Of a stretch of DNA of 59,905 nucleotides, positions 58,316 to 59,905 are shown piece by piece. How positions within the stretch are numbered: position 1 is the first letter of the stretch; every line of letters begins with the position of its first letter. The notes below the pieces were generated by a model that did no database searches, was not told where the DNA came from, and saw only the letters and a list, made by a program, of their open reading frames with translations. The stretch comes from Chloroflexota bacterium. GTDB lineage: Bacteria; Chloroflexota; Dehalococcoidia; UBA2979. A program made the translations under genes and the position numbers. The DNA is taken from positions 1 to 59,905 of the forward strand of contig VGPD01000009.1 in the NCBI GenBank assembly GCA_016875635.1, given 5' to 3'.

Positions 58316-58441
58316 CGGGCGCTCCGGCGGGTTCGATGTTGAGGTCAGACAGTAGCACTCGCGCGCGCCGTACAATCCGGCCCGCGATGGCAGTGGCGCC
58401 GGCGCTCCACTCATCTCCGACGGCGAGAAAGGGAATCACTC

Positions 58442-58934
58442 ATGGACGCAGCTGCGAGGAAGACGGCGCCTCGATTGATCCCGTACGGCCTCTACGTCAT
58501 CACGACGAAGGCGGGTGATTCGGTGAGCGGGGCGACGGTGAACTGGGTGTCGCAGATGTCGTTCGACCCGCCGCTGTTGGCGCTGGGGGGGAAGAAGGAC
58601 ACGAAGTCGTTCGCGAACATCAAGGCCGGGGGGCGACCTCGCGATCTCGTTCCTCGGGTCGGGGCAGGGCGCGCTGGCGTTCGCGTTCTTCGAGGACACG
58701 CCGTTCGAGGGGTTGGAGTTCGTGGCGAAGGACCTGCGGGTGGCGACGGAGCCGTCGGCTTCGGGTGTGCTGTTGCTGGTCGGTGCACCTGCGTGGGCGA
58801 CGCTGCGGGTGACGGACGTCGTCGAGCGCGGCGACCACGCGATGGTGGTGGCGGAGGTGACGGATGTGGGGCTGCGGGCGGAGGCGCCGCAGGCGCTGAC
58901 GTTGAAGGAGTTGAACCTCAATTACGAGGGGTAG
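58442..58934 (+). pseudogene. Flavin reductase-like FMN-binding protein, frameshifted
   Basis: From ATG 58442: RLIPYGLYVITTKAGDSVSGATVNWVSQMSFDPPLLALGGKKDTKSFANIKAG is the typical flavin-reductase-like/FMN split-barrel N-terminus. At the G6 run near 58630 the frame breaks. One extra G, if removed, restores DLAISFLGSGQGALAFAFFEDTPFEGLEF and continues to KELNLNYEG with stop 58934 (about 163 residues). Probably a single-nucleotide slip in a homopolymer. Confidence 0.75.
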
Positions 58935-59001
58935 CCGTCCGGCCCTCTACCTCGGGCCGGATTTCCGCTAGCCTCTGCCCGCAGATGACGAGGGAGACGC
59001 C

Positions 59002-59685
59002 ATGCCGATGATCCTGGGAGTGACGGGCTCGATCGCGACGGGGAAGAGCGGGCTCTGCACGCGACTCGTGGAGAAGTACCACGTGACGCACGGGGACGCG
59101 GACAAGATCGTGCACCGGATGTTCGACCCCGGGAAGCAGGGGTTCGACAACGCGGTGGCGGAGTTCGGGCCGGAGATCATCGGCGAGGACGGGATGATCG
59201 AACGGAAGAAGATCGGTGCGCTGGTGTTCGGGAACCCGACGAACATGAGCCGCTGGATGCGGGCGATCGGCAACATCGAGGACGAGATGCGGACGACGAT
59301 CGAGCGCTGGCGCGCGACGCTGGGGCCGAATGACGTGGCGGTCCTCGAGGCGGTGAACCTGATCGAGGCGGACTATTCGCAGTGGTGCGACGCGACATGG
59401 CTGGTGTCGGCGTCGGACGAGATCGCGAAGCCACGGCTGATGGCGCGCAACAACTTCAACGACACGGAGGCGCAGCAGCGGCTGGACGCGCAGCGGAAGT
59501 GGCAGGACCGCGCGCCTGCGGCCGACCATGTGTTCATGAACAACGGGACCTACGAGGACTTCCTGGCGAAGGTCGACCGGGTGTTCGAGGAGACGCACCG
59601 GCAGTACCTCGCGGGGACGTTGCCGGAGTCGAAGTGGTTCGCGTGGCGTGAGGCGAACCCTCGCCCGACGGCTCAGGCGCGGTAG
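59002..59685 (+). CDS. coaE: Dephospho-CoA kinase-like P-loop kinase
   Basis: 227 residues from ATG 59002 (ATG 59008 two codons later). Walker A GVTGSIATGKSGLCTRLVEKY; HGDADKIVHRMFDPGKQGFDNAVAEFGPEII is the CoaE substrate region; LIEADYSQWCDATWLVSAS and LMARNNFNDTEAQQRLDAQRKW match the CoaE lid (R-x-x-x-R, QxxxR). Last step of CoA biosynthesis: dephospho-CoA + ATP to CoA. Slightly longer than typical (about 200) with a C-terminal tail PESKWFAWREANPRPTA. Likely real; alternative is another P-loop kinase. Confidence 0.83.
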   Translation: MPMILGVTGSIATGKSGLCTRLVEKYHVTHGDADKIVHRMFDPGKQGFDNAVAEFGPEIIGEDGMIERKKIGALVFGNPTNMSRWMRAIGNIEDEMRTTIERWRATLGPNDVAVLEAVNLIEADYSQWCDATWLVSASDEIAKPRLMARNNFNDTEAQQRLDAQRKWQDRAPAADHVFMNNGTYEDFLAKVDRVFEETHRQYLAGTLPESKWFAWREANPRPTAQAR

Positions 59686-59713
59686 GCTCGACTGGTTGTT
59701 GGTGAGCAGATGG

Positions 59714-59737
59714 GACGGGCGGCGCGAGGCGCCCGTC
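59714..59737 (+). terminator. Hairpin terminator after coaE
   Basis: GACGGGCG / CGCCCGTC arms around GCGCGAGG, 29 bp downstream of the coaE stop, followed by TTGGTGTGTG. A G/T-rich low-complexity stretch runs from about 59738 to 59779. Confidence 0.6.
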
Positions 59738-59788
59738 TTGGTGTGTGTGGGTGGTGGGGTGGGGTGGTGGTGTGTGGGAGTGGCTGCG

Positions 59789-59905
59789 TCAACCTGGCAA
59801 AGACGGTGATTGCGTACGGGGCCATGTCCAAGCCGAGCGCAGAATAAAAGCCAGAAGCACCACCTCGGTTCCGATGGAAAGGCCGTAGAAGGGGGCCCAG
59901 TTGCT
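59789..59905 (-). CDS. Partial unrecognised membrane-type ORF at right edge
   Basis: An open frame of 38 codons to a stop at 59789, continuing beyond the window. The end NWAPFYGLSIGTEVVLLAFILRSAWTWP reads like a terminal TM helix. Too short to assign a family. Confidence 0.35.
   Translation of the reverse strand, partial: SNWAPFYGLSIGTEVVLLAFILRSAWTWPRTQSPSLPG

Overview
The window is a GC-rich (roughly two-thirds G+C) bacterial chromosome segment. It carries about fifty recognisable protein genes, one tRNA and an unusually large number of broken genes. The gene set suggests a heterotrophic, probably aerobic member of the Chloroflexota (Dehalococcoidia/SAR202-like or Thermomicrobia-like), but this is inference. 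The clues are CaiB/BaiF CoA-transferases, acyl-CoA dehydrogenases, SCP-x-type thiolases, flavin-dependent oxidoreductases, many MFS carriers, a twin-arginine lipoprotein peptide-binding protein, a homodimeric PDH E1, and an ImuB/DUF6504/DnaE2 cassette behind a GAAC-N4-GTTC SOS box. No ribosomal or other phylogenetic marker is present to settle it.

Layout. 1-4.8 kb: a molybdenum hydroxylase large subunit (cut by the left edge), tRNA-dihydrouridine synthase, a methyltransferase, then two truncated genes joined at a perfect 21-bp-arm palindrome. 4.8-7.9 kb: a LOG-family protein, a DUF2207 remnant, and an Rrf2 regulator with NnrS, a probable nitric-oxide response pair behind an inverted-repeat operator. 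7.9-17.6 kb: acyl-CoA and small-molecule catabolism (two CaiB genes, truncated luciferase-like gene, alpha/beta hydrolase, two aldo/keto reductases, M20 peptidase, two MFS carriers). 17.7-21.2 kb: a minus-strand sulfur module (YeeE/YedE, Cys-less TusA-like protein, TusA, rhodanese lipoprotein, CxC lipoprotein). 21.5-25.9 kb: metallophosphoesterase, thiolase plus OB-fold partner, gamma-carbonic anhydrase-like protein, MFS carrier.

26.3-32.9 kb: an in-frame MFS/PRPP-synthetase chimera, two more fragments, then the SOS-type mutagenesis operon imuB-DUF6504-dnaE2. 33-38 kb: an acyl-CoA dehydrogenase, a caspase-like DUF4347-type protein, a C-terminally truncated acyl-CoA dehydrogenase, an amidase fragment, tRNA-Gly(CCC) with a degenerate half-copy beside it, and a frameshifted low-complexity protein. 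38.2-48.5 kb: a TAT lipoprotein peptide-binding protein and a complete pyruvate dehydrogenase operon (aceE, E2, lpd) divergent from lipB-lipA, which make its lipoyl cofactor. 48.5-52.2 kb: a VOC protein and an mch-mcd-like pair catalysing consecutive ethylmalonyl-CoA-pathway steps. 52.2-59.9 kb: a parS-like site, a small HEPN gene pair, an uncharacterised protein, enoyl-CoA hydratase, arsR-arsM with an operator, an HpcH/HpaI aldolase, two disrupted genes and a CoaE-like kinase.

The most striking whole-window property is the number of genes that stop or start mid-domain (multicopper oxidase, acetyl-CoA hydrolase, DUF2207, luciferase-like, MFS/Prs, alpha/beta hydrolase, acyl-CoA dehydrogenase, amidase) or carry nonsense or frameshift lesions (DUF2164, flavin reductase, low-complexity protein). 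Several lie at or next to perfect palindromes. This means either heavy genome erosion by palindrome-associated deletion or assembly chimerism, and read mapping should decide before the fusions are interpreted biologically.
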